Shown here: one piece after another, positions 21,848 to 33,776 of the stretch | How positions within the stretch are numbered: the first letter of the stretch is position 1 | Layout: each line of letters begins with the position of its first letter | From: Linum tenue | Taxonomy: Eukaryota > Streptophyta > Magnoliopsida > Malpighiales > Linaceae | DNA: 64,000 nt | Direction of reading: 5' to 3' | Assembly (NCBI GenBank): GCA_946122785.1 | Contig: CAMGYJ010000002.1 | Span: 14,334,839-14,398,838 of the forward strand | Notes under the pieces: generated by a model | What the model was told of the DNA's origin: nothing | The model's database searches: none | Seen by the model: the letters and a program-made list of their open reading frames with translations, nothing else | Made by a program: the position numbers and the translations under genes

Positions 21848-23188
21848 TGACTCACTCCTACTGTCACTCTAGAAAATGGCCAAGTATAACCACTTCCTAA
21901 AGCGTAGTATAGCGGGTTTGGGTTTTATTGTCAACCCGGGTCCTAGATTTGATGACTACTCGGTGAATTCTCGTTATCTAGCAGTGAACTTTTAGTGCAG
22001 ATTCAAACAAACAAAAACGCAAAGCAAGTTAAACGGTTGTTCAAGTCAAGAGAGGTCACCCGGATATGGTTCCCCCTAGACTGCAGTTAAGCCGGATTGT
22101 AATTTACCAAGTTCAGTTTTCATGAAAGTTATACTGCGGAAGGTTCTTAAATAGTCTGAAGTCTCGACTAAAGGTCTTCAGACCCTCTCAATCTGAGTCT
22201 CTAGCGGGCGACTAACCTCCACCGGAGTAAACAGATTGAGGCTCTAACGAACCAAACCTCCACTACCGACTTGAATTCGGTACAGAATAGCGAATTTGCT
22301 CCTCGACTAAAGTCACCAATTCGCTACCTTCAATTAAGGATACTCTATCAACCTAGGCAGATATTCTCATTCTAGGTCAAAGCAGAAACAACAGGAATTT
22401 GATCAGGATTCAAGTCATTCAATCATTCAAACCTCAATCGAATATAATCAATTCATAAACTCTGTACTTGGGTTCATACAATCAAACCTAGCATACAAAT
22501 CTAGGGTTCCCCATACCCAGATGAATGGGGAAACTACTCCATAGAGAAAGAAGCAAAAGCGGATTCAGACGCGGAAATCATACTGTGAAGATGGATTTCT
22601 GCTCCTGGACGTTAATCGGCACTTCTCCAAGCTCAAGCCGGGCTCCAATGGTGATGAAGATCAAGCTATGGCACTTGGGAACTCTGGTTCGTCGCTTTCT
22701 CTCTCTAGGAATCGCTCTATCTCTCAAAAACTCGGAACCCTTGAATGTTGGCCTTCCTTTCCCTTAAATCTGCTGCCCGATCGCGATACCCGGTCGAAAT
22801 ACCCGGTCGGGTATTTTGGATATCGACCGGGTATGCTCAAAACGCGCGTTTCATGCCAGGGGAAAATCCCCGGTCTGCCTCAATAATCCCCGACCGGGGA
22901 TTTAAGCCTTCTGCCCGGGCCCCTCTCTGTTTCTCACGGGTGCCCAAAGTGATAAATACCCGGTCGCGTATTTGGCCACCTGACCGGGTATTTTCCTCCT
23001 GCAGCCCACTTCATCCCAACTTCGCTCCTTTCGACCCAGAACTCGTTTCTCCGCCTCGATTCCAACGCCGGGTCCTGAAATATGACATAAACACACAACC
23101 TAGCGTGAAATCGGCTTAAAACACGAGAATCTACATCTCAAACGGCTTCAGAATAGGGGTGAAAACATGTGTAATTATCGGTCTATCA
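21848..23188 (-). repeat. 5' LTR of the Athila-type element
   Basis: It is the partner LTR next to the primer-binding site, so it is the 5' copy on the minus strand. One member of the palindrome cluster differs by a base from the other LTR (CGGTCGCGTATTT against CGGTCGGGTATTT). Confidence 0.9.
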
Positions 23189-23193
23189 ATGAG

Positions 23194-23664
23194 TTATGAT
23201 AAACAATTTAACTTCTAGTCTCGAAAAGTAAATGTTCTCAAATAAGTTTATTTGCGTCGAGATAATTGTGCGGGCAGAAAAACAATACCGATCATTTCAC
23301 TAATCTTGAATATTAGTGTTTTCACATTTCTCTTTATTTCCAAACAATAAAAAGGACAAAAATCTCATTGAAATCGGGTATCATTTTTTTATCCAATATC
23401 AAACTAAACCCTTGAGTGTCGACCTATCTGAACTTATATTACCCAAAATTAATTTCACACCTGATAAATTAAATTTAAACAAGGGCCTTCCAAACTTGCT
23501 TTTTTTTTTTTTTTTTTTTGGTTTGTTTGTGGGCGTAGTTTACAAAAACTTGCTTTTCTATTTTATTTTTTTGGTTTGTTTGTGGGCGTAGTTTACAAGA
23601 GTTGGTGTTTGGAGTATGGAGTGTGGAGTATGAACTATGGACATCTCTATGGGTTCCTCGGTTA
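23194..23664. other. AT-rich spacer with a short direct repeat
   Basis: GGTTTGTTTGTGGGCGTAGT plus TTACAA occurs twice, starting near 23520 and 23573, each next to a T-rich run. No gene is recognised. Confidence 0.5.
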
Positions 23665-24333
23665 TAAGGGTGGAAATCGGTACGGTATTGATATCTCAAT
23701 ACCAAATATCAAAATACTGAATACCGAATTACATCCTAAAATCTATCCCAATCTCAATCCCTAAATAATTTCGGAATCTCAATCCCTAAATATTTCGGTA
23801 TTTCAATCGGTATTATCGAATACGAAATTAATTACCTTTGCAATTAATAATTAAATATATAAATTAGATTTGATTGTTTAATATAGGACAAAGAGACTAA
23901 GCAAAGAGTTTTGAGTTTGGCTGGAACTAGAATATGGACAAGGAGAATGGAGGAATGGTGTCATTTCAAGTTTTTGTCATTGATAATCTTTAATTTGATG
24001 AATTGGAGGCCGAGAGAAGACTAATACTAGTGTTTGCTTTTTGGTGTTATAAAAATAACAAGAGATTGGTGGTTGAGGGTCGTGCAGTAGTGAATGAAAA
24101 AGTCTAGTTGAGAGGATAAAATGCACACTAACTTATATTTCGGTATTGTTCGGTATTTCAGTATATACCGATCTCAATCCCGTAATCTCTAATACCGAAT
24201 AACAATTAAAATTGAATCTCAATCTCAATCTCAATCCCAACAAATAATACGTGTATTCGATAATACCAAATATAGACAAATTCGGTACGGTATTCGGTAT
24301 ATCTCAAATACCGGTACCAAACTTCCAGCCCTT
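23665..24333. mobile_element. hAT-like MITE
   Basis: The left end TAAGGGTGGAAATCGGTAC and the inverted right end AAGGGCTGGAAGTTTGGTAC correspond. CTCGGTTA on the left and CTCGGTCA on the right form an 8-bp target duplication with one change. The interior is full of CGGTAT/ATACCG motifs and is non-coding. Confidence 0.7.
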
Positions 24334-24618
24334 CTCGGTCACGTGGTTTCAGCTCAGCGCCCTGAGGCATCAAAACTCCCCGTTGATATCTCAGATTCAC
24401 AGATTTTATCTGCATTCTATTATAAGCTAGAAAATGATGGCTCGTCTTCTCTGCAATTGATCTTTACCCCCAACTCTGATTCCTAACCCAGTTCCTGAAA
24501 TCGAATTGGAAGTTGAATCGACCATCTGGGACTGGGGGAAGGGTAGCTTCATGGCGGTGACGGAGCGTTGAACGGCGGCCAGTTCGGCAGAGAGAGAAAC
24601 TAAAACATGTAGCTGAGT

Positions 24619-24930
24619 TTGCAGAGGTGGTTCGGATCCGGAGCTTCCCGTCAATTGGTGGAAACGATCTGCCGGCCGTTAATGAAGCTACCATCGAGAT
24701 CGTCGGCTGTCATCTTCTCCATTCTGTTCCTCCTCGGCGGTGCGTTGATCTCCACTCGCCTCCTCGACTCCAATGCGTTCAGCGGCTCGGCTCGGGAACC
24801 GGAGCCGGGGAAGGCTCTAACGGCCAGCAGAATCACGCTTCCCGACAAAATCCCGAAAAAGCATCTCGAGATTCCACTGGACTGCACTGCACTCAACCGC
24901 ACCGGAACCTGCGATCGCCAGTGGCTCACC
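24619..24930 (+). pseudogene. N-terminal exon fragment, possibly of a rumi-like O-glucosyltransferase
   Basis: The frame starts MQRWFGSGASRQLVETICRP. A hydrophobic anchor follows (SAVIFSILFLLGGALISTRL), then the stem motif KKHLEIPLDCTALNRTGTC. Type II membrane topology and this Cys motif resemble the start of plant DUF821/CAP10 (rumi-like) glycosyltransferases as I recall them. TBL/DUF231 proteins are an alternative. Coding similarity ends after GTC; the next codons look like non-coding carry-over. There is no catalytic domain, so this is a fragment. The leader at 24340-24618 has no TE motif. Confidence 0.4.
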
Positions 24931-25379
24931 GGAGTCCGTTTTCTGTCACTAATGTCCGCCAAGTCCTGCAGAACACAATTAATACAGTAGTTATTGAGAT
25001 TAAAACCACTTGTCCTCAAGTTGGTTACAAGGCTTTACGGCCAGAAACGGCAATCGCCGGAAAAGCCTTAATTGGGCTAATAAATCGTATCCTTAATGAC
25101 GAGATAGAGCGCTTTAAGCCTCTAATAAACAGAGCCTTTCAAGGCTGCTGCGTTCGCCAGCATAATGGGCGTAATCAAAGGGTTATCATAATGAGCCTTT
25201 CACTGATATTATTTTTAGAATAATTAGCCCATCAATTATTGGGCTAGTGTGGTAAAACAAATCCAGTGTCTATTTTATCGCTGGGATTTGAAACATGGAG
25301 TAATTGGGTGATTAATTAAGGGATTTAGGTACATTTCATTCTTTGACCCTTTTTCATATTAATTGGGACCAATGAATAA

Positions 25380-26300
25380 TTATGAAATTAATTGGTATCA
25401 TATTAATTGTGCTCAGATTCTTCATATGGCAATGCCTCAAAGTCATTCTTTCCACAGTAGTGGCCCTTCAAACTCGTGGAGTAAACTGTCTTAACCGATG
25501 GCCTGGCTGTTGGAGACATCGAGAAAGCATTGAACATTTATTATTCAGATGCCCCCTAGCCATCAGATTGTGGACTTTAGTGGGATTGAGCAACTTTATT
25601 GATACCGCCCAGACTGTTAACTTTAGTCTATGGTGGCGACATGTCATGGTCTCCGAGACCTCCCCATTCCACATTCTCCAATGCGTTCGTTTACCTTGAT
25701 GAATCTGGAAGTCTAGAAATAAAGTGTCCTTTGAATTTATCCAACCTCATGTCCGTTCCCTAGCCAGACAGTTCTACATCCAGGTCCTCGAATCTCAAGT
25801 CTTCTTCTCCCCCCTCCTCCCCGCAGCTCTTTACCTTCCTGCCACCATTTGAGTCCCTCCACCAGAAGGCTTTTTGAAGATCAACGTCGACGCAACTGTT
25901 TGTGCCTTCGGGTGCTCGTCTGGGCTTGTTATCCGTGGGTCAGACGGACATGTGATGTTGGCTTTCGGGTTGCAGCATCAAGGAATAGTCAACCCTTATC
26001 TGGCAGAGCTTCTAGCTTTCAGGGATGCTATCTCCTTTGTAGCCTCAAGCTCCTTGACCCACGTAATAGTCAAAGGTGATTCTGAAGTGGTCGTCAACAA
26101 GCCCGTCAAGGCGTCTTAGAAGACTCGATTGGTGGTCCAGTGTTACGAGAGTGTCTTCAGATCCTTAGCTCTTTGTCTGTTTGTATAGAGTTTAGGGCGG
26201 TACCTAGATCCGCCAACAGTGCTGCCCATAGAGTGGCGCGTAAAGCACTGCTTTTGTCTCGTGTAGAGCTAGAATCTTATAATTTTTTGGGGTGGCTTCT
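25380..26300 (+). pseudogene. Decayed LINE 3' coding part
   Basis: The zinc-binding RT region reads TRGVNCLNRWPGCWRHRESI then EHLLFRCPLAIRLW. The RNase H domain follows in another frame: FLKINVDATVC-like text, YLAELLAFRDAISFVASSS and VIVKGDSEVVVNK. Its end, with SANSAAHRVARKALLLSR, lies after a stop codon near 26117. Several frame changes and stops show it is dead. RT itself is absent. Confidence 0.7.
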
Positions 26301-26551
26301 TTAGAGTCTTTTAGGGGGTCCTGGGTAGAATTGTAAGTTTAACTATTATTTTCCATTGATATCACTCATAATAAAAAAAAAGATTTTATCTGCGATCTCA
26401 TTGGAGCACAATTTTGAGTTGTTGTAGTTTAACAATTTTGAATAGTCCTTATTTTTTGTAATCAACTTTGTCACCGTTTTGGTGAGATCTGCAGATTGCT
26501 TAAACCTTTTATATATTCACATTACATATATTACATTACATATATTACTTT

Positions 26552-27925
26552 AGGGTAAATTGCAAGGCTGGTCACTAGGATTACTAAAATCGTTCACTTT
26601 TGGTCACTAAAAATATTTAATTCCATTTGTGGTCACTAAAATTAGTTAAATGTTTCAAGTTTGGTCACTCTCCGACCAACTCCGTTAACTTTTGCTTATG
26701 TGGCAGTCAACTCTTATAGTTGACCGTTAAATGTGTGACATATCAATTAAAAAATAATAAAATAAATAAATTTTAGTTATTTATAATTTTCAACTCATTT
26801 CCAACTATTAAAAATATAAAATTAAATTATTTGTAATTTCCTCCGATTCACCTCTCTCCACGCAGTCATCGTTCACTCTTTCCCCCGACAAGATAGCCGC
26901 CGATTCTTCTAAATCCCTAGTCGTCGTCCATAGTTAAATATTTCCAAATCCCTAATTGTCCCGCAGTTCATTCATACACCTTAAACGTAACCGACGGCGG
27001 CAATCGAGGTTGTATGCGTGTCGTGACCGTCGGAATCGCGACTTCCAAATCCCTAATTGTGGATGAGCTAAAGCACTCCCAATCGGTAGCGTCGTAGCGA
27101 TGACTGACATAAGCTACAGATATTTCACCATGGAAGCTGTTGAAGGAAAGGTCAACATATGAAGGACAAGCCAAGGAAGGATGTCAGACAGAGGGATTGA
27201 AATGGCTCCCCTGAAAGTTGGTTCGTGGGCAAGTCCAGCAATGCCAGAGTGGAGACGTTTATGATGCATTGTATAATCGGGCCGGAGAATTGGTTATTGG
27301 ATAAAGTCAGGGCCATGAACCAATTTCGATCGCATCTGTCATTATCTGGTAAATTTTCACCTAACTTGTTCTTTGACAGGTCGAGGATTCCTTGGCTTGG
27401 CCCTTCTAAACCTCGTTCCAAGAACAATTCCAGAAGCAGAGTACCTTCAAACCAGTTATCGGAAACAACAAGATCAATGATTCCCAGTTTAGCCAGCCAC
27501 TTTGGGAACCCTCCGGTGATTCGATTCCTGCTCAGTCCAAGTAAGAAATTTCGTATGGGACGATTAGGGATTTCGAAGAGTTGGTGGCTATTTTGCCGGC
27601 GAATGAGTGAACGACGCCTAGAGAGGAGAGGGAGGTGAATCGGAGGGAAATATAAATAATGAAAATTTTATTTTTTAATAGTTGGAAATAAGGTGAAAAT
27701 ATAAATAATTAAAATTTATCATTTTTTAATTGCCATGTCACACATTTGACGGTCAACTATAAGAGTTGACTGCCACATAAGCAAAAGTTAACGGAGTTGG
27801 ACGGAGAGTGACCAAACTTGAAACATTTAACTAATTTTAGTGACCACAAATGGAATTAAATATTTTTAGTGACCAAAACGTGAACGGTTTTAGTAATCCT
27901 AGTGACCAGCCTTGCAATTTACCCT
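26552..27925. mobile_element. Pack-MULE with long inverted ends and captured LRR-gene DNA
   Basis: The ends AGGGTAAATTGCAAGGCTGG are exact inverted copies. Similarity continues inward for about 390 bp on each side with few changes. ATTACTTT (26544-26551) and ATTACATT (27926-27933) are an 8-bp flank with one mismatch. Long terminal inverted repeats and this flank size suit Mutator-like elements. No transposase is present. The centre is host-derived, which defines a Pack-MULE. Confidence 0.8.
26968..27545 (-). pseudogene. Captured LRR receptor-like gene fragments
   Basis: Minus-strand frames carry plant extracellular LRR text: GILDLSKNKLGENLPDN, LTLSNNQFSGPIIQCIINVS, ALLDLPTNQLSGEPF and YVDLSFNSFHGEI. 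Upstream in the same strand, around 27480-27540, more LRR-like text (NRITGGFPKWLAKLG) is seen in another frame. Frames change within the fragment, so no LRR protein can be made. Kinase or transmembrane parts are missing. Confidence 0.7.
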
Positions 27926-27933
27926 ATTACATT

Positions 27934-28216
27934 ATATCATGTTTTTTTACGCCTTCATATTGGCTGCACACTTTTGTCTTTTTTTATCTATGTTAGTTTT
28001 CCTTTGGCTTATGAAAGCCAATTGCACTCTATGATATTTAATTATTTATCGTTACGAAGTGCTCAGATCACATCATACAAAGTCTACAAATGAACACTCG
28101 AGTCATGACTCATGAGAAATTGAAAATGAATTCATTTTAATACCAAACACAAAAATATTTCATTTCAAAATGAATTCCTCAAAACTTATAGAATTCATTT
28201 ATACCAAACGGTATGA
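27934..28216. other. AT-rich spacer
   Basis: Nothing recognised. It separates two TIR elements. Confidence 0.5.
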
Positions 28217-28815
28217 TAGACTCAATTGGCCCGACACAGATTTTGACCGTCAATTTGGATGGCCAACACCATTGACCGTTAGTCAACACGCCATGGCATT
28301 GCCTCCTCAGCCTAAAATTCATTAAAAAAATTCTAATTCTAATTCTAATTATTTTTCTAATTTTTATTATTTATTATCAAATTAACCAAAAATAAATTAT
28401 AAAAACATAAATAAATTTTTTATATTTTTTGTGTAATTTGAAAATGATAAATTTCATAAATTAACCAAAAACTATCAAATTATTTATATTTTTAAAATTA
28501 TCCAAAAACAAAATATATAATTTATATCATATTTTTTAAATTTATAAAATTTAATTCGATAATTTTTGGTTAATTTATAAATTTATCTTTTCAAATATCC
28601 TAAAAAATAAAATAAAAAATTATTTTATTTTTAAAATTTTATTTTTTGGTTAATTTGAAAATGATAAATAATAGAAATTAGGAAAATAATTTGAATTTGA
28701 ATTTTTTAAATAATTTTTAGGCTTACAAGGCAATGACATGGTGTGTTGACTAACGATTAACAGTGTTGACCGTCCAAATTGACTGTCAAACCATGTGTCG
28801 GGCCAATTGAGTCTA
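28217..28815. mobile_element. TIR element with ~90-bp inverted ends
   Basis: TAGACTCAATTGGCCCGACA at the left is repeated inverted at the right, and the match continues with interruptions for about 90 bp. Both arms contain TCAATTTGGA and GTTAGTCAACAC. The middle is very AT-rich and partly self-complementary. I could not define a clean target duplication, so the superfamily (Mutator-like or fold-back) is open. Confidence 0.7.
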
Positions 28816-29052
28816 TATGCTGCATAGTTGAAGCCATGATGTTAATTTCTGAAACCACGTGCCAAAATTGATTATATGGTCATAATTCGAGTCAAAATAA
28901 GGTATTAACCCTTATATAATCTACATCTTGGTAAAAATGATCAATATGCTAGAAGAATACTAAGGAATGATTTAATGCTAAGGAATGAAATCACTGAAAG
29001 TGTAGAGATTACACATAGTGACACAGAGGAATTGTTACGATCAGGTTGTGTT
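28816..29052. other. Spacer before the Copia element
   Basis: AT-rich. No gene recognised. Confidence 0.5.
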
Positions 29053-29057
29053 TTATT

Positions 29058-29366
29058 TGTTGGAGACGTACGTACGTATATAGGACGTACGTATGCATGA
29101 CGAGTGGGATGTACTCGTTTGTCATGTTTTATTTGTTTATGGGGTGTTTAGTGTTTTGCATTCCTTTCTACGGGTGAAAACGGAATGCACATCCCATATA
29201 TATATATAAGTGTTTGCTGCCGAGTTGTGTTCTGTAGGTTTTGGTTCAAAAGGAAAACCCTAATAAAAGTTCAGCCGAAGACTCCTTTGTGAGTCTTCCG
29301 TGGATTAGTCTCGTTCTTACGAACGAGGATACCACGTAAATTGTGTTGTTTTGCGTGTTTCTTGCA
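29058..29366 (+). repeat. 5' LTR of the Copia element
   Basis: It opens with GACGTACGTACGTA, a self-complementary run, echoed by GGACGTACGTATGC. A TATATATATAA box lies about 150 bp in. Transcription start is inferred downstream of it. Confidence 0.9.
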
Positions 29367-29378
29367 TGGTATCAGAGC
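29367..29378 (+). other. Primer-binding site of the Copia element
   Basis: TGGTATCAGAGC is the standard initiator-methionine tRNA site of Copia elements, immediately after the LTR. Confidence 0.93.
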
Positions 29379-29390
29379 TATGACGAGATC

Positions 29391-32300
29391 ATGGCCTCCG
29401 ATGATGAGACGACGAAGTCATCTGCGACAACTACAAAGACCGCCGCAAGCGGTAGCGGAGAAGGGTTTCCTCCGGCTTTTATTCTTCCTCATTCTGATAG
29501 TCCCAAACAGCTGTTTGTTGGAGAACTCCTCACCGATTCGAACTATGGTGAGTGGATTGGTGATATTACTGATTCGTTTATTGCTAAAAATAAGATGGGT
29601 ATTGTCGATGGTTCTCTTCCCAAACCCACGGATGGTGTGCTTCTTGAGCAATGGAAGCGGTGTGACGCCATGGTTAAGGGTTGGCTAAAAACCGCCATGA
29701 GCAAGGAGCTACGTTCAAGTGTCCGGTTTGCTCGCACAGCCCGCGAGATATGGCTGGATCTCGAAGCTCGGTTTGGTCGTGGGAGTGCGCCGAGATTGTA
29801 TGAATTGAGGCGCATGATTTCTCTACTCCAACAAGAGAAGTCGAGCGTCTCTAGTTTTTATACCAAGCTTTGTGGATTTTGGGACGAAATTCAATCTATC
29901 TCTCCCGCACCTGAATGCAGTTGTGGTGGCTGCACTTGCGATGTAAAGCGCAAGTACCGGGAGACCAAAAATAGTGAACAATTGTTTGATTTCTTGATGG
30001 GGTTGGACGACACGTTCTCCACTGTTGAGACGCAAATCCTGGCAATGCGTCCAATTCCTAGCCTTGCGGATGCCTACCATTTGGTCAACAACGACAAACA
30101 GCAACGTAAAATCACTAGCACCTGGCGTCCCCATGTTGAAGCTGCTGCCTTTCACATTGCGGATGGGCGCACACCTCCACGCAGTTCGTCAGGGCGTCGG
30201 GAGGACTCTTCGAGACCTCGTTTCCAGTGTGATCACTGTGGCAAATCTGGGCATACACGGGATCGTTGCTTTGAATTAATAGGGTGGCCCGAACGTGGTT
30301 CCTCTAAAGGCGAGAAAGAGAAGGAGAAGGACTCCCGTCGCAATCCTAGTGAACGTGGTCGAGCTGGGCCTCGTGCAGCTCAGGTGGAGGTCAGCGACGG
30401 TCCCATTCCTGGATTAACAGCTTCCCAGTTCGAACAGCTGAAGACCCTGTTCGGTGGGGAATTGAAAGCTGCCCCGGACAAAATAACAGGTAACCTTTTG
30501 CCTCTGTCTGATCGTAGTGATGATTGGTTGATTGATACGGGCTGTAATGAACATATCGTCAATGCTTCTCACATGATTTCTGGGTCACTGGAAGGATCCG
30601 ATTTGCAAGTTCGGGTTCCGGATGGTTTAGTCGTTGGGGTTCGTGGAGTTGGTTCAGTCCGGCTGTCTAATGGCATGACATTACCACGGGTGCTTTTTGT
30701 TCCGGAATTTAAATGCAATCTACTCTCTGTTAGTTAGCTTACTCGGGATTTTTCTCTGGCGTTGATCTTCTTGCGCGACTTCTGTGTGATACAGGATTTA
30801 AGCTCGAGGATGATTATTGGGACGGGGACACAGAGTGATGGCCTCTACTATCTCCGGTTATTTGATGCAGTTCGCGAGGAGATGGCGTGTGCTGCCATGA
30901 GTACTGTTGCCGCTGACTTGTGGCATTCCCGATTGGGACATCCTTCTCCCGAGAAACTGGATTTTTTGCATTTAGTTCCTAGCACTCGTACTTTGAATAA
31001 GCCGCATTGCTCATCCTGTTTGCGAGCAAAGCAGCCTCGTTTGGTTTTCCCTTCTAGCTCCATTCGCAGCTCTAAACCTTTTGATACTATTCACATTGAC
31101 ATTTGGGGCGGTTACAAGGTCCCGTCTATCAGTGGTGCTCAGTTTTTCCTTACCGTGGTTGATGATTTAACTCGGGGTGTGTGGATTTATTTACTTAAGT
31201 TTAAATCTGAAGCAGCTAAGTATTTGAAACTTTTCATTCGTCAAGCTTCTCGTCAGTTTGGTGCTGCAGTCAAGGTTATACAGACGGACAATGGCAGTGA
31301 ATTTCAGTCGCATGAGTTACTTGATTTTTATTCTACGGAGGGTATCCATCTGCAGACCTCTTGCACTGACACTCCGCAACAAAATGGAGTCGTCGAGCGC
31401 AAGCATCGTCACATTCTCGACACAGCCCGGGCACTACGTTTCCACGCGAATTTACCTAAGCGTTTATGGGGCGAATGTGTTCTCACAGCTGGCTACTTGA
31501 TTAATCGGTTACCTCATTGTGCTCTTGGAAATCAGACACCTTATGAGCGCCTTTTTAATCGTCGTCCTTCGTATGCTCATTTGCGGGCATTTGGTTGCCT
31601 GGCGTATTCGAAAGATACGCACTCTCGCTTGGACAAGTTTGGTGAACGAGGAAGAGCCTGTGTGTTCCTCGGCTATCCATTCTCTCAAAAGGGTTATCGT
31701 TTACTTGAGCTCTCCTCTCGGAAGCTCTTTGTTTCCCGCGACGTGGTTTTTGACGAGGCAATCTTCCCGTTTCATTCCCTTGCTAGTGACATTCAGCCTG
31801 TTGAGCTGCCTCCTCCCTGTACGACGTCCGCTACACCTGTCCTTGATGATGACACGGACGTCCCACTCCCTCCAGCTCACTCGTCCATCCCTGCTCCTTC
31901 CACTACCCACATGGACAATTCTCATGCATGTGACATTACTCCTCCATCTCCATGCACGTCCACGTCCAGTACTTCCCCCATGGAGACTATTTTATCTCCC
32001 ACCACTTTGGATGCATCCTCTCCACCCATGATCACCTCCTCTCCTGTTGCGTCCCCTTCACCTCCTCCTGCTCCTATTCCTCGTCGAAGTGGTCGAGTTC
32101 CTCGGCCTTCCGTCCGCCTACAAGGTTATGACACTTATCTCCCTTCCTCTCATACTGTTTCCACTACTAAATATCCCTTGTCTGCATATGTTACTTTCAC
32201 ACGAGTCTCGCCTAAGCATCGTGTTTTTGTGGCAGCAGTGGATGCTCATGTTGAACCCCAGTTCTTTCACGATGTCGTTCGGTATGCTCACTGGCGCGCT

Positions 32301-33769
32301 GCCATGCAACGCGAAATTGATGCTTTGGAAGCCAACGGCACTTGGGACTTGCAGGAGCTTCCCCCTGGCAAGAAAGCCATTGCTTCCAAATGGGTGTACA
32401 AAATTAAGATTCATCCGGATGGCAGTGTCGAGCGGTATAAGGCTCGTCTCGTGGCGAAAGGGTTCACTCAAGTCGAAGGCGTCGACTATCACGACACCTT
32501 TGCCCCAGTTGCTAAGCTGGTCACTGTTCGTTGCGTTCTTGCAGTCGCTGCCCACCGTGGTTGGCATCTACATCAGATGGATGTTAACAATGCCTTCCTG
32601 CACGGTGATATGCATGAAGAGGTGTATATGAAGCTTCCTCCCGGCTTTGCGAAACCGGGGGACACTCGTGTATGTCGTCTTCGCAAATTCCTCTATGGGC
32701 TAAAGCAAGCGTCCCGCAATTGGTACATGAAGTTTGCAGCATCGCTTCAGAAGTTTGGGTTTCAACAGTCTAAGGCCGATCATTCTCTTTTCACATATCG
32801 TCGTCATGGAGTCTTCACTTTTGCCTTGATCTATGTCGACGATTTGATTCTTGGTGGTGATGATTTGGACACTATTCAACGGGTCAAATCATTTCTTCAT
32901 GAACAGTTCAGTATCAAGGATTTGGGAGTCCTGAAGTATGTTTTAGGGATTGAGGTTGCTCGATCTCGCACTGGTTTGGTCTTGACGCAGAGGAAGTATA
33001 CTTTGGATATCCTGAAGGATGCTGGTGCCCTGGCTGCAAAACCTTGTCATTTTCCTATTGAGCAAAACCATCATCTCACCAGGATCGAAGGCCCTGCTGC
33101 CAAGGATCCTTCTGGTTTTAGGCGTCTCGTTGGCAGACTACAGTATTTGACGGTAACTCGCCCTGACATTGTCTATGCTGTTAACATTCCGAGTCAGGCT
33201 GTTCATTCTATGCTGCTCATCGGGTGCTTCGGTATCTTAAGGGAGCTCCTGGACGTGGCCTTCTTTTTCCGACGAGCGGGTCTCTCAATCTTAATGCTTA
33301 TTGTGATGCTGACTGGGGAGGTTGTCAGCGTACGCGTCGTTCTACTACTGGTTATTTCATTCAGTTGGGTCATTGTCCAGTATCTTGGCGAACCAAAAAA
33401 CAGTCCGTTGTTGCTCGTTCATCGGTTGAAGCAGAGTATCGAGCCATGGCCAACACTGTAAGTGAGCTAATTTGGCTTCGATGGTTACTTACCGAATTGG
33501 GTGTCTCCAGTTCTTCCTCCACTCCGCTGCATTGTGACAACCAGGCAGCTCTACACATTGCTGCTAACCCTGTTTTTCATGAAAGAACGAAACACGTCGA
33601 GATGGACTGTTACTTTGTTCGTGAGCGCGTTACTTCTGGCGAAATAGCTCCTCGGAAGATATCATCTCAAGACCAGGTCGCTGATATGTTCACAAAAGGT
33701 TTAGGCGCAGAGCAGTTTGCCTTTCTGATGTCCAAGCTGGGCCTTCATGACATTCACGCCTCAGCTTGA
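29391..33769 (+). pseudogene. Copia gag-pol polyprotein with one nonsense codon and one frameshift
   Basis: The start is the ATG of MASDDETTKSSATTTKTAAS. Gag is followed by a zinc knuckle CDHCGKSGHTRDRC, then protease with WLIDTGCNEHIV. An in-frame TAG at 30735-30737 follows NLLSVS; the frame continues intact after it. The pre-integrase HSRLGHPSPEKLDFL, integrase core (HIDIWG, QTDNGSEF, PQQNGVVERKH), RT (DVNNAFLHGDMHEEVYMKLP and YVDDLILGG) and RNase H (YCDADWGGC, SSVEAEYRAMA) are all present. Near 33195 the frame jumps, with the region between SQAVH and the RNase H start too short, so a small deletion is inferred. Everything else looks functional, consistent with recent inactivation. Confidence 0.9.
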
Positions 33770-33776
33770 GGGGGTG

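Larger units (their letters stand above)
16265..23188 (-). mobile_element. Athila-type gypsy derivative with gag-protease and no RT or integrase
   Basis: Two 1341-bp LTRs (TGATAGACCG...GAGTGAGTCA on the minus strand) flank 4.2 kb. Both outer sides carry ATGAG (16260-16264 and 23189-23193), a perfect 5-bp target duplication. The primer-binding site and G-rich tract sit at the expected ends. By eye I count about 17 LTR mismatches, so the insertion is fairly young. Only gag-protease and the last ~45 codons of pol remain. Reverse transcriptase, RNase H and nearly all of integrase are gone, so it must move in trans. It matches the description of TR-GAG-type elements. Confidence 0.9.
24414..26380 (+). 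mobile_element. Chimeric LINE retroposon carrying a host first exon
   Basis: AGATTTTATCTGC occurs immediately before the segment (24401-24413) and immediately after its A-run (26381-26393). That is a perfect 13-bp duplication of the kind left by LINE target-primed insertion. Inside, the 3' half is a decayed LINE tail (zinc-binding RT region plus RNase H). The 5' half is GC-rich host-like sequence with an N-terminal coding exon. A single insertion of a transcript begun in a host gene and read into a LINE would explain this. Confidence 0.65.
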
